NCBI GenBank assembly: GCA_016872775.1
Contig: VGZA01000011.1
Span: 50,069 to 114,068, forward strand
DNA: 64,000 nucleotides
DNA from: Planctomycetota bacterium
Lineage (GTDB): Bacteria > Planctomycetota > Planctomycetia > Pirellulales > Pirellulaceae
Direction: 5' to 3'
Shown here: one piece after another, positions 10,294 to 18,127 of the stretch
Numbering within the stretch: position 1 is the first letter of the stretch
Layout of the letters: every line of letters starts with the position of its first letter
Program-made: the position numbers and the translations under genes
Notes under the pieces: generated by a model
Told to the model about the DNA's origin: nothing
The model's database searches: none
The model's input: only the letters and a program-made list of their open reading frames with translations

Positions 10294-11612
10294 ACGGAAC
10301 CATGCTGACACGGAGATCTTTTCTCGATGCCCTCGGTGCAAGCACGATGGGCGCGGCCGCTTTCGCAGCTGGGACGCTTGCCGAACCTCGTCGGGCCGCG
10401 GCGGCGCCCGACCAGACCTCCGCGAAAGAACGCAAGCGGTTGGCAGTCGTCACCACCGAGTGGCGCTATCGGTCCCACGCCTGGCACATGGCGGAGCGAT
10501 TTCTGGTCGGTTATCCGATGCAAGGTCGCTGGCATCGGCCGCCACTGGACGTCGTCGCAGCTTATGTCGACCAAAGGCCGGAAAATGACCTCAGCGCAGG
10601 CCGATCGCGTGAATTCGGTTTTCCAATCTACGCTTCCATCCCCGAAACGCTTCGCTGCGGCGGTGACAAACTCGCCGTGGATGCGGTTCTGATCATCGGC
10701 GAACATGGCAACTACCCCAAGAGCGAGTTCGAGCAGACCAAGTACCCTCGCTACGAGTTTTTCAAGGAGGTCACGAACACTTTTCGCCGAGACGGTCGCG
10801 CTGTGCCGGTGTTCAACGACAAACATCTGTCGTGGAAGTGGGAATGGGCAAAAGAAATGGTCGATATCTCGCGTGAACTGGGGTTCGCGTTTACCGCCGG
10901 CTCCTCGCTGCCCGTCACCTGGAGGATGCCGGCAGTCGATTTACCGTACCAGGCGGACGTCGAGGAATTGATCTGCGTCGCGATCGGCGGTATCGACAGC
11001 TACGACTTCCACGCGTTGGAAGTGATACAGTGCATGGCCGAGCGACGGCGTGGCGGTGAGACAGGCGTCGTGGCCATGCAGGCCCTGCGCGGCGACTCCG
11101 TCTGGAAAGCAATGGACGCTCAAGGCTGGACCGGCGGCGGTTGGGATCCACGACTTTTTGAGGCCTGCCTTTCCCGCAGCCAGACTCTGGCGCAACCCGA
11201 ATCGTTCAGCCACCGTTACCCGACGACGACTCAGATCCGCGAATGGGTGAAAGACCCTCTCGCCTACCGTTTCGAATATGCTGACGGGGTCAAGGCGACC
11301 ATGCTCCTGATGAACGGCCTGGTAGGAGATTTCAGCTTCGCCGCCCGAATCGCCGGTGAATCCGAACCGTTTTCGACTCTGTTCTATCTGCCGCCAAACC
11401 CCAACGTCACGTACTCGGCGGCGCTGATGTCGAAAGCCGAACAGACCTTTCTGACAGGCAAGTCGCCCTATCCGATCGAACGCACCCTGTTGACGACGGG
11501 GCTGGTCGAAGCCGGCGTCCGCTCGCTCGGAACCGGCCAGAAGCGAATCGAAACGCCGCACCTCGCGGTCCGTTACCAGGTTGGACCCGAGTCGACTTTC
11601 GCGCGCTCGTAG
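10290..11612 (+). CDS. Tat-exported hypothetical protein coupled to DUF1501 gene
   Basis: A 440-residue protein with a twin-arginine signal (TRRSFLDALGASTMGAAAFAAG) and a mature part beginning about residue 40. Conserved-looking blocks include VVTTEWRYRSHAWHMAERFL, DAVLIIGEHGNYP and PVFNDKHLSWKWEWA, which suggest an alpha/beta fold. I do not recognise a Pfam family or catalytic motif. It starts inside the stop of the DUF1501 gene (ATGA), so both are made together and both should cross the membrane by Tat. An alternative ATG at 10302 gives a shorter signal n-region. Its TAG stop is the first triplet of a dispersed palindromic repeat (11609-11630), which probably also forms its terminator. Confidence 0.75.
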   Translation: MNGTMLTRRSFLDALGASTMGAAAFAAGTLAEPRRAAAAPDQTSAKERKRLAVVTTEWRYRSHAWHMAERFLVGYPMQGRWHRPPLDVVAAYVDQRPENDLSAGRSREFGFPIYASIPETLRCGGDKLAVDAVLIIGEHGNYPKSEFEQTKYPRYEFFKEVTNTFRRDGRAVPVFNDKHLSWKWEWAKEMVDISRELGFAFTAGSSLPVTWRMPAVDLPYQADVEELICVAIGGIDSYDFHALEVIQCMAERRRGGETGVVAMQALRGDSVWKAMDAQGWTGGGWDPRLFEACLSRSQTLAQPESFSHRYPTTTQIREWVKDPLAYRFEYADGVKATMLLMNGLVGDFSFAARIAGESEPFSTLFYLPPNPNVTYSAALMSKAEQTFLTGKSPYPIERTLLTTGLVEAGVRSLGTGQKRIETPHLAVRYQVGPESTFARS

Positions 11613-11700
11613 CTCGAAACTTGTTTCGAGCCCTGCTATTCGCGTTTCGTACGAAATTAGGCTCGAGATACGGGGGGACTCGAAACAAGTTTCGAGCTAC
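11609..11700. repeat. Paired inverted palindromic repeat, copy 1 (possible bidirectional terminator)
   Basis: Two 22-bp copies of one element, at 11609-11630 and 11679-11700, are exact reverse complements of each other. Each contains the 18-bp palindrome-like core CTCGAAACAAGTTTCGAG (or its complement). The 48-bp spacer contains a further perfect palindrome TTTCGTACGAAA at 11645-11656. The structure lies exactly between two convergent genes and overlaps both stop codons. It could form a large cruciform and act as a bidirectional terminator. Related copies occur at 13284-13354 and 32949-32988. Confidence 0.8.
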
Positions 11701-13127
11701 TAACTGAGTATCTCGAGGATCGGTTCGCCGCCGCGAGCGATCGGATGGGGGCGTCCCATGCGATCGTAGACCAGCAGATGAGGGTCGATTCCCAGCAAGT
11801 GATAGACCGTGGCGATCAGGTCTTTCGGATGTACCGGCGCTGTAATCGGATACGCAGCCTGCTTGTCGGTCTCACCATAAACCGCTCCCGGTTTCACGCC
11901 GCCGCCAGTCAACAAGGAAAATCCACACTGAGGCCAATGATCCCGTCCCGCTTTCGCGTTGATCCGCGGCGACCGACCCATTTCCCCCATCACGATCACC
12001 AGTGTTGAGTCGAGTAAGCCTCGCTGTTCGAGGTCCTCGATCAGCGCAGGGTAAACTTGATCCAGGATCGGCAGATTGTGGTTCTTCAACATGCGGAAGT
12101 TGTTCTCGTGCATGTCGTACGAGTGGCCGTAATGCCGAAAGATCTCCTGGTGGACACTGATGAAGGGAACGCCCGCCTCCACGAGCCTGCGAGCAATGAG
12201 CATGCTCGCGCCGTACAGGTTCCGACCGTATCGATCACGTATCGAATCCGGCTCCTTCGACAAGTCGAATGCACTGCGCGTCTTGCTGGCGGTCAACAGA
12301 TCAAATGCCCGCTTCTGGAAACCGTCCAACCGAATCTGCGCCGCCGATTGGCTTCCGCTGCGGAAAGCGTCGTCCAACTGATCGAGCAACGTGCGGCGAC
12401 CATCAAATCGCTCGGCGGTAATATCGGGCTGGCTGGTCAGACCCGGAAGGTACGGTTCGCCTTCCGGCATGACCGGATCATAATGATACGGTGTCGGTTC
12501 TCGCGAAAATTTCGGATTGCAGAGCGAAAACAGCGCGTCGTACTGGCTTCCCAGAAATCCGCCGTACGGGCCGCCTCGCCGCCCTCCCTCTCCCCACCCT
12601 GGATAGCACGGCAGACAGACGGCGCCGGGCACGTCGCGCGGACCAACCCCGAGATACTGGCAAACCGCGCCGATGTCAGGCGGATAGGTAGGCTGTGTGG
12701 GAAGCTGTGCATTCGCGTCGGTGTAACCCGTCATGATGATCAGCGGATCATGCGAGTCGTAACGGTGCGAGATCGTCCGAATCAGACTGGCCTTGTGCAT
12801 CAGCTTCGCCGTGTTCGGAAGATGCTCGCAGATTTGAAGTCCGGGTAAGGAAGTCGCGATGGGCTGGAACTCGCCACGCACCTCCGCGGGGGCCCCCGGT
12901 TTCAAATCGAACATGTCGATATGACTAGGTCCGCCCAGCAAATTGAAGAGCACGACCGATCGGATTCTGGCGGTCCGCTGTCCCGTGCCTCCCTCCGCGT
13001 TCAGTGCGGCTGCGCGGAGCAACCCCGGCAGGCTGAGGCCCAGCAGCGAAAGTCCCCCTGCGCGGAGAATCTCGCGACGTTTGAACTCATCATGATGCGT
13101 CCTCCCCACTCCGAAAATACTTAACAT
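11700..13127 (-). CDS. DUF1501 protein
   Basis: A 475-residue DUF1501 family protein. The N-terminus MLSIFG...RREILRAGGLSLLGLSLP is the common planctomycete twin-arginine signal. Motifs follow in order: VLFNLLGGPSHIDMFDLKPGAPAEVRGEF, SHRYDSHDPL, HQEIFRHYGHSYDMHENN, VIVMGEMGRSPRINAKAGRDHW and a C-terminal YDRMGRPHPIARGG. It is monocistronic: the nearest same-strand gene upstream is only a fragment, and the downstream gene is convergent. The closest relatives by motif are DUF1501 proteins such as 8800-10293 (same GEMGRxP...RPHPI ending). The biochemical role of the family is not established. Confidence 0.9.
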   Translation of the reverse strand: MLSIFGVGRTHHDEFKRREILRAGGLSLLGLSLPGLLRAAALNAEGGTGQRTARIRSVVLFNLLGGPSHIDMFDLKPGAPAEVRGEFQPIATSLPGLQICEHLPNTAKLMHKASLIRTISHRYDSHDPLIIMTGYTDANAQLPTQPTYPPDIGAVCQYLGVGPRDVPGAVCLPCYPGWGEGGRRGGPYGGFLGSQYDALFSLCNPKFSREPTPYHYDPVMPEGEPYLPGLTSQPDITAERFDGRRTLLDQLDDAFRSGSQSAAQIRLDGFQKRAFDLLTASKTRSAFDLSKEPDSIRDRYGRNLYGASMLIARRLVEAGVPFISVHQEIFRHYGHSYDMHENNFRMLKNHNLPILDQVYPALIEDLEQRGLLDSTLVIVMGEMGRSPRINAKAGRDHWPQCGFSLLTGGGVKPGAVYGETDKQAAYPITAPVHPKDLIATVYHLLGIDPHLLVYDRMGRPHPIARGGEPILEILS

Positions 13128-13458
13128 GGAACGCGACTCCGCAAGATTCCGTACCGATCGGGCCCGAACTCTCTACCCCGGCCCCAACTCGCTACGGTGG
13201 CCAAGGGGTTAAGACCGGGAACTATGTAGCACAACGTAGGATATCGCGCGGTCGGACAGGGCGGCAAGCGAAAATCTGTGTTCGTAGTTCGAAACTTGTT
13301 TTGAGTACTTCGCTCCGTCTCGCAGAGTTCGGGACTCGAAACAAGTTTCGAGCTGCGGTTGAAGCGGCGTCGTAAAATTGCCGAAAGCTCACTCCACTGC
13401 GGACGGGGATCATCCAGACTGAAGTTGTCCCACTGGTCGAAGTGGATTACGGCGGAAC
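13128..13458. other. Non-coding stretch with repeat, promoter region of DUF1501 gene
   Basis: This 331-bp region upstream of the DUF1501 gene contains copy 2 of the palindromic repeat at 13284-13354. Short open frames crossing it are translations of the repeat and show no conserved protein sequence. Confidence 0.5.
13284..13354. repeat. Paired inverted palindromic repeat, copy 2
   Basis: Inverted copies at 13284-13305 (one mismatch in the right half of the palindrome, TTGTTTTGAG) and 13335-13354 (intact CTCGAAACAAGTTTCGAG core) with a 29-bp spacer. The arms match those of the pair at 11609-11700, but the spacer differs in length and sequence, so the arms rather than the loop are conserved. 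Confidence 0.75.
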
Positions 13459-13851
13459 TCAATTCGAGGGCGAACCCGAGCGGCAGTCGCAATTTGCGTC
13501 AACCGCCATCGCCACGCCTGTGTATCCGGCCTCGGGACCGAGGAATATCGCGAGGCGGCCGTCTGGGGCAACGTCAAAGATCGCATGAGCCATTCCGTCG
13601 CCGATCAGCAGATGCCCATTCTCGGCGAGCGCGATTCCTTCGGTCGACCGCAATCCATCGTTCCTGGTGGCCAGTCCCGACACTGCGCCATCGATCGTGA
13701 ATCGCCATACTCCGCCCGCATCATCATCGGTGAAGTAGACGTTACCGTCGGCGTCGACAACCAGATCTTCCGGCGATTGCAGTCCGGATTGGGAAGCCAA
13801 AATGCGTGACTGAACTTCGTCACGTGAAAGCCTCGTGACTCTCGCGAGACC
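13459..13851 (-). pseudogene. Beta-propeller (SMP-30/gluconolactonase-like) gene fragment
   Basis: About 115 residues of recognisable NHL/SMP-30-type propeller remain: [21 protein letters not shown], then SPEDLVVDADGNVYFTDDDAGGVWRF, EGIALAENGHLLIGDG and a final PDGRLAIFLGPEAGYTGVAMAVDAN. Full relatives are about 300 residues, so this is only an internal or C-terminal piece. The frame is closed by a TGA at 13852-13854 upstream and by unrelated sequence near the 3' end. It has no plausible start codon or Shine-Dalgarno. The 5' break abuts the recombinase fragment beginning at about 13861 on the other strand, suggesting that one rearrangement cut both genes. Confidence 0.65.
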
Positions 13852-13860
13852 TCACCGCGT

Positions 13861-14244
13861 CATAACTGCCTGCCGGAGCACTACGACGACGGCGGTTTTT
13901 CAGGCGGGAGCATGGAGCGTCCCGCGCTCAGTCGGCTGCTGGCGGACATCGAAGCCAGGAAAATTGACTGCGTGGTCGTCTGCAAAGTAGACCGACTCAG
14001 CCGGTCGTTGCTGGACTTCGCCCGGATCATGGAGATCTTCGAACAGCGGGAAATCTCGTTCGTGTCGGTCACGCAGCAATTCAACACCGCCACATCGATG
14101 GGCCGCCTGGTGCTCAACGTGCTGCTCTCGTTCGCCCAGTTCGAACGGGAAATTATCGGCGAACGCATCCGCGACAAAATCGCGGCCCAGCGGCGTCCAA
14201 CAACATCTGATTCAAGAATCCGCCCGTCCCGCTGCTCGGCTTGA
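13861..14244 (+). pseudogene. Large serine recombinase, internal fragment
   Basis: The frame carries the middle of the resolvase catalytic domain of a large serine recombinase: [20 protein letters not shown], then [52 protein letters not shown] and [12 protein letters not shown]. The N-terminal part with the nucleophilic serine is absent, and the recombinase and zinc-ribbon domains that should follow residue IAA are absent. Similarity starts near [10 protein letters not shown] at 13861 and stops near 14190. The rest of the frame to the stop is unrelated and runs into an attC-like half site. An ATG at 13912 exists but is internal to the domain. The fragment cannot be active and is a remnant of an integrated element. 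Confidence 0.85.
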
Positions 14245-14258
14245 CCGCCTTGTTCGGC
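14220..14258 (-). other. attC-like site A, truncated half site
   Basis: Reading on the minus strand from 14258, the site starts GCCGAACAAGGCGGT, then a single C, AAGCCG, a single A, then GCAGCGGG. The C/AAGCCG/A arrangement is the same as in the well-known aadA-type attC arm. The complementary 3' arm expected further downstream is missing: after about 14220 the sequence is unrelated and leads into the recombinase fragment. The stop codon of the NHL gene (14264-14266) lies just before the outer box. Confidence 0.6.
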
Positions 14259-14263
14259 GTACC

Positions 14264-17200
14264 CTACCGGCTGCGCGGCTGGCCAGGCTGGTTCGTCGGC
14301 GGCTGCGGGCGCTTCCGTGCGCTGGGCGTGCCTTCGCGCGGCGGGCTTGTGACGGCAACGAGCCACGCGCCGTCTTTGAGTTTTACCGCGCCGGGGTCCG
14401 CGCCAGGAACTCGTGACGAACCCGAGACTGCTTCCCATGTTGCGCCGTCCCTGCTCGCGACCGGCCACGGCCCTGGGCCAGTGCCGAAGAATGCCAGCCG
14501 CTCGCCATCGCTCTGCATGTTGCCAAGCCATCGGTTCTGGCCGGGCATCGTCACGTCCGCGACGCGCTCGAAGTTCAGCCCGTCCTTGCTCACGGCGTGA
14601 TAGCCAACGCCGCCCCGCGGCGGCTCGCGGCGCTGCTGGTTCGCGCGCATTTGCTCCGGGGTGCCGTTGTCCGGCACGATGAGGTGGAACACGCCGCCGT
14701 GCAGCGCCACTGCGCAGTCAATCACGACGCGCCCTTCAAGGGCAAAGCGCACGCCCGGCTCGAACTCGTAGTTCACGCCGTCCTTCGCGACCGCCGAGTA
14801 AATCGCCGGCACGCTGCGCGCGAAGTCCGGGCTGCGGTTGGAGGTGAAGTAGAGCCGCACGCGTCCGTCCGACAGCGGCACCAGGGTCGGATCGAAGGGC
14901 CGCGCGAGTCCTGCCTCCAAGCCGGCGACCGTGATCGGCTCCGGTTTCGTCCACGTGCGTCCCTCGTCGCTGGAGAAACAGACGGCCACGCGGTCGAAGT
15001 TGCGGTCGTTGTCCGCCGGAAAGTGCTGGAAGGCCGCGATGATCCGCCCGTCCGCCAGCCGCGCGAGCGCCGGCACACCCGCGCGCGGGAAGGTCGCAAG
15101 CGGCCGCGCCTGGCCGGGATCGAGCCGCTGCACGAGCACATCGTTGTCCCACGGGCCTGGCTGGTTCGTGCGCGGTGAAGCGGGGCCGGCACCGGGTTGC
15201 GGAGCGGGATTCGGGTTGAACGGCGGCTCGCTCCGCGTGCGCGTCTTGCGCGGCGCCGCTGCGTTCGCCGGCGGGCTGAAGCGCAGGATGCGCGTGCTGA
15301 ACTTGAACTCACCCACCCACAGATAACCGCCGCCCCACGTCACTGAGCCGGGCATGAACAGCTTGTTGCGACCGAGGCCCGCGCTGCGGTCCCTCTCGTC
15401 CGCCGCGCCGAGGGATGCGTTCGCCGGCAGGCCCGCGAGCGCGTCCTCGACGCGATCCCACACCTGCACGCGATGGTTGCTGCGGTCAGCCACGAAGAAC
15501 TTGCCATCCGCCGCCAGCGCGTCGCCGGGCAGGTTGAACACTCCCGCGCCGCCGATGCGGACCGGGCGGTTGTCCGTGCCGAATTCCTTCACCGGCCACA
15601 CGCGGATTTCCTGACCCTCGAACGGCGCGGCGCAAAGATAGTTCCCGTCGCTGTTGAGCCGGCCAGGGTTCGATACTTCGAGCGTCAGCTTCGGATCGCT
15701 GTCCGCACCGGGGATGCCATCCCAGACGTAGATGCGGTTCGCCTGTCGATCCGCGAGATAGAAGTGCCGGGCGTCCATCGCCACGCCGGTCAGTTCACGC
15801 AAATCGACGCTGCCGATACGCCCGCGCAGCGTCAGGTCGGGCAACTCGCCGTCCAGCGGCAGTTTCCGCCAGATGCAGACCGTGTCGCGGCCGGCGAGCG
15901 CGAGGGTCGTGCCGCTCGCGGCGTTGTCCCATGGGCCATCGGGCAGATGATAGACGAAGTCCGGGCGCGCGGCGCTTTCGTCGGGCAGGCTGCGCCAGAT
16001 GAAGAGCTTCCGGTCGAAGTCCGACGAGACGAAGAGGCTCTTGCCATCCGTGGCCACCGCCGGGTTCTGGATAAAGTGGTTTTCCGCCCAAGTGTCCTGG
16101 TCGGTGCGGTCACTGCCGATGGCGAAGTCCGGCGGTTGGTAGTCGCGCGTCGGCAAAGCACTCCAGCCGAGAATGTGGCCGCCGTTGTAGGTGCAGACGT
16201 AGAGGCCGCTGTTCGCCACGACCGCGTCCGGGCCGTCGCCGTTGCGATACGTCGTCGGGCGCAGCACCACGTCGGCGTCGGTGTTCGCGTCGCGCGGAGC
16301 CTTGTTCCAGAGATAAACCGACTGGATGCCGGCGGCGACGAGCTGGCCATCCGCCGTGAGGGACCCCTTGAGCCATTCGCCCCAGCGCCAGTCCGGCGGT
16401 TGCGCTGCGGAAGTGGGGAAGGAATTCCAAACCATCGTCGCGGGCCGGGAGCGTTCGCCGAAGTTGTGGTCGCTCAAGGCGAAGAAAGTCTTGCCGTCGC
16501 TGGTGATGTTGCGCGGCGTGCCGGCGCCTTCGGGGCGCAGGATGAAGTCCGGCGGCTGCTGGTCGCGCGTCGGGAAGGAATTCCACACCAGCACCGCCGC
16601 GCCGCGGGTCGCAACAACCGCGAGTTTGGTGCCGTCCGTCCAGACGCCCCACGGCCAGCCGAGGCGCGTGCCGCCAAACCGTCGGCTGCTACCGGGGCGG
16701 TTGGCTCCGCCGCCGTCGGAGAGCCCACTGAGTTCAATCACCAGGTCCGCCGGTTGAGCGTTCCTTGTCGGAAAGGAATTCCAAACCAGCACACGTTCGT
16801 TTTCTGTGTCCGCCACGGCGATGCGCCGGCCATCGGGTGTGATGGCGACGTTGCCGGGCCAGTTCAACTGCTGTCGGCCCGCGCCGGAGTTGTTCTGCGT
16901 GAAGTCGGGTTGGCCGAGCACGAGATCGGGCGGCGTATTCTTTGCGGGCGCGGACTTCCAGATGAGCACACGGTTGTTCCAACGGTCGGCAACGAGCAGC
17001 GCCTTGCCGTCGGTGGCAAGGCCGGAGGGATGGTTCAGCAGCAGCGGGCCGCCGGAGTTGTTAAATCCCTTCGAGCCCAGCACGAGGTCGGCATCCTGCC
17101 CGGTGACGAACACGCCGGGCTTGGCCTCCGGCGCGGCGGCATACTTCGACGCGATGCGCTCGACGCGAATCGCGTCGCGCCGCTCGGTGGCGCGCGGTTC

Positions 17201-17290
17201 CTGGCCCGGCAGAGCGGGTGCGACTACGGCCAGAACGAGGGCGAACCCACACACGCTGAAGATGAACCTGCTCATAAACCTCCCAAACAT
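14264..17290 (-). CDS. Large secreted NHL-repeat protein with C-terminal sialidase-like (BNR) domain, cassette-borne
   Basis: A 1008-residue protein. A signal peptide (FIFSVCGFALVLAVVAPALPG) is followed by NHL-type propeller repeats from about 45 to 620, for example HPSGLATDGKALLVADRWNN and WPGNVAITPDGRRIAVADTEN, with repeated VLVWNSFPTR units. A Pro/Arg-rich linker is near 640-680. The C-terminal 300 residues contain BNR/sialidase-like elements (FSSDEGRTWTKPEPI, PTLVPLSDGRVRLYFTSN). It is probably an exported ligand- or glycan-binding protein; no catalytic triad was identified. The ATG at 17290 has GGAG five bases upstream. The frame continues upstream, but that stretch is the translated attC-like site B, not protein. 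It fills a 3-kb cassette, which is unusually large for an integron-type cassette. Confidence 0.8.
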   Translation of the reverse strand: MFGRFMSRFIFSVCGFALVLAVVAPALPGQEPRATERRDAIRVERIASKYAAAPEAKPGVFVTGQDADLVLGSKGFNNSGGPLLLNHPSGLATDGKALLVADRWNNRVLIWKSAPAKNTPPDLVLGQPDFTQNNSGAGRQQLNWPGNVAITPDGRRIAVADTENERVLVWNSFPTRNAQPADLVIELSGLSDGGGANRPGSSRRFGGTRLGWPWGVWTDGTKLAVVATRGAAVLVWNSFPTRDQQPPDFILRPEGAGTPRNITSDGKTFFALSDHNFGERSRPATMVWNSFPTSAAQPPDWRWGEWLKGSLTADGQLVAAGIQSVYLWNKAPRDANTDADVVLRPTTYRNGDGPDAVVANSGLYVCTYNGGHILGWSALPTRDYQPPDFAIGSDRTDQDTWAENHFIQNPAVATDGKSLFVSSDFDRKLFIWRSLPDESAARPDFVYHLPDGPWDNAASGTTLALAGRDTVCIWRKLPLDGELPDLTLRGRIGSVDLRELTGVAMDARHFYLADRQANRIYVWDGIPGADSDPKLTLEVSNPGRLNSDGNYLCAAPFEGQEIRVWPVKEFGTDNRPVRIGGAGVFNLPGDALAADGKFFVADRSNHRVQVWDRVEDALAGLPANASLGAADERDRSAGLGRNKLFMPGSVTWGGGYLWVGEFKFSTRILRFSPPANAAAPRKTRTRSEPPFNPNPAPQPGAGPASPRTNQPGPWDNDVLVQRLDPGQARPLATFPRAGVPALARLADGRIIAAFQHFPADNDRNFDRVAVCFSSDEGRTWTKPEPITVAGLEAGLARPFDPTLVPLSDGRVRLYFTSNRSPDFARSVPAIYSAVAKDGVNYEFEPGVRFALEGRVVIDCAVALHGGVFHLIVPDNGTPEQMRANQQRREPPRGGVGYHAVSKDGLNFERVADVTMPGQNRWLGNMQSDGERLAFFGTGPGPWPVASRDGATWEAVSGSSRVPGADPGAVKLKDGAWLVAVTSPPREGTPSARKRPQPPTNQPGQPRSR

Positions 17291-17302
17291 CGTAACTCCA
17301 CT

Positions 17303-17402
17303 GCCGAACGCCAAGGCTAAGCTGCCGGGGCCGGCCTGCATGGACGTTGAAGCTCGGAAAACCCGGATGGCGGCCCCGGTCAGCTTCAGCCGTTGGTTAG
17401 GC
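17303..17402 (-). other. attC-like site B, complete
   Basis: On the minus strand the 100-bp site begins GCCTAAC, a match to the RYYYAAC box, and ends GTTCGGC, one base off GTTRRRY. Its 5' arm GGCT-G-AAGCTG-A-CCGGGGCCG pairs with 3' arm bases whose reverse complement is GGCT-AAGCTG-CCGGGGCCG. Exactly one G and one A are therefore left unpaired, six paired bases apart. The TAA stop of the TPR gene is inside the first box (GCC TAA C). The NHL gene starts 13 bp after the site. Confidence 0.72.
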
Positions 17403-18005
17403 CCCCGAATCGCCCCAACATTCCTTGGCCGTGCGCAACTCGTTGGCCTTTCCTCGATCCCGCTCCGCGCCCTCAGTGTCGCCCAAGGCCTCCATGACAT
17501 TGGCGCGCATCTCATAGAGCACGGGGTTTGCCGGTTCCAGCCGAATGGCTTCGGTGAACTCCGCCAAGGCTTGCTGCAGTTGTAACGCCGACTTTGCGGG
17601 GTCCCACGTCGCCTCGATCGATTTCATCACACCTACCGCAACCCGGGCATTGGCATGTTCCGGGTTGAGCTGAATCGCCCGCCGCAAATCCGCGAGCGCT
17701 TGGAACCACCACGGAGACCCATTGTTGCGGTAGGCGATCCCCCGGTGATAATAGGCGTCCGCATACTGAGCATTGCAGCGAATGGCTTCGTCAAAAGCCC
17801 GGACGGCGCCCTCCCAATCGCTCTCAAGTTTCGCGAGCCCCAGTTTGCAATGAGCCACGGCGTTGGACGGATCGAGTTCCACGGCGGTCGAATACTCCGC
17901 AACCGCTTTGTCCATGTCGCCCAACTCCATGTGCCAGTCCCCCCGCTTCAGATAGTCCGCCGAGGTGGTGGGAAGGCCGAGCAGACGTTTGATGAGGCCA
18001 ATCAT
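17397..18005 (-). CDS. TPR-repeat protein, cassette-borne
   Basis: A 202-residue protein built almost entirely of tetratricopeptide repeats, a scaffold for protein-protein contacts. After a short hydrophobic N-terminus (MIGLIKRLLGLPTTSADY), repeat units are visible: RGDWHMELGDMDKAVAEYSTAVELDPSN, AVAHCKLGLAKLESDWEGAVRAFDEAI, ADAYYHRGIAYRNNG...ALADLRRAIQLNPEH, then QALAEFTEAIRLEPANPVLYEMRANV. The partner is unknown. The ATG at 18005 has AAGGA upstream; extending further would translate attC-like site C. The TAA stop lies inside the GCCTAAC box of site B. Gene plus site is about 700 bp, the normal size for a gene cassette. Confidence 0.85.
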   Translation of the reverse strand: MIGLIKRLLGLPTTSADYLKRGDWHMELGDMDKAVAEYSTAVELDPSNAVAHCKLGLAKLESDWEGAVRAFDEAIRCNAQYADAYYHRGIAYRNNGSPWWFQALADLRRAIQLNPEHANARVAVGVMKSIEATWDPAKSALQLQQALAEFTEAIRLEPANPVLYEMRANVMEALGDTEGAERDRGKANELRTAKECWGDSGA

Positions 18006-18036
18006 TTCGATCTGTCCTTGTGGCGCCACCACTCGG

Positions 18037-18127
18037 GCCGAACGACTGCGGTCACCGGGCGGGCGCAAGTGACCTTACCATTGGAAAACGCCCGGTTCGC
18101 CCGCTCCGGTGCACCGCCTTGTTCGGC
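18037..18127 (-). other. attC-like site C, complete
   Basis: A 91-bp site with outer boxes GCCGAAC (18121-18127 on the minus strand) and GTTCGGC (18037-18043). On the minus strand the 5' arm CGGT-G-CACCGG-A-GCGGGCG pairs with an opposite arm whose reverse complement is CGGT-CACCGG-GCGGGCG. Again exactly a G and an A are unpaired, six bases apart, as in site B, although the primary sequences differ. That covariation is what makes the attC interpretation attractive. The last base of the upstream gene's TAG stop is the first base of the site. Confidence 0.72.

Noticed and set aside
13861..14244. Functional site-specific recombinase
   Set aside because: The catalytic serine region and the DNA-binding domains are both absent, so only a fragment remains.
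15473..17320. Plus-strand frame of 615 codons opposite the NHL gene
   Set aside because: Antisense shadow; Val/Arg/Ala-rich with no signal or domain, and the opposite strand encodes clear NHL repeats.
17291..17515. N-terminal extension of the NHL protein reading LKLTGAAIRVFRAST
   Set aside because: It is the translation of attC-like site B, precedes the signal peptide and has no ribosome site; the ATG at 17290 with GGAG is better.
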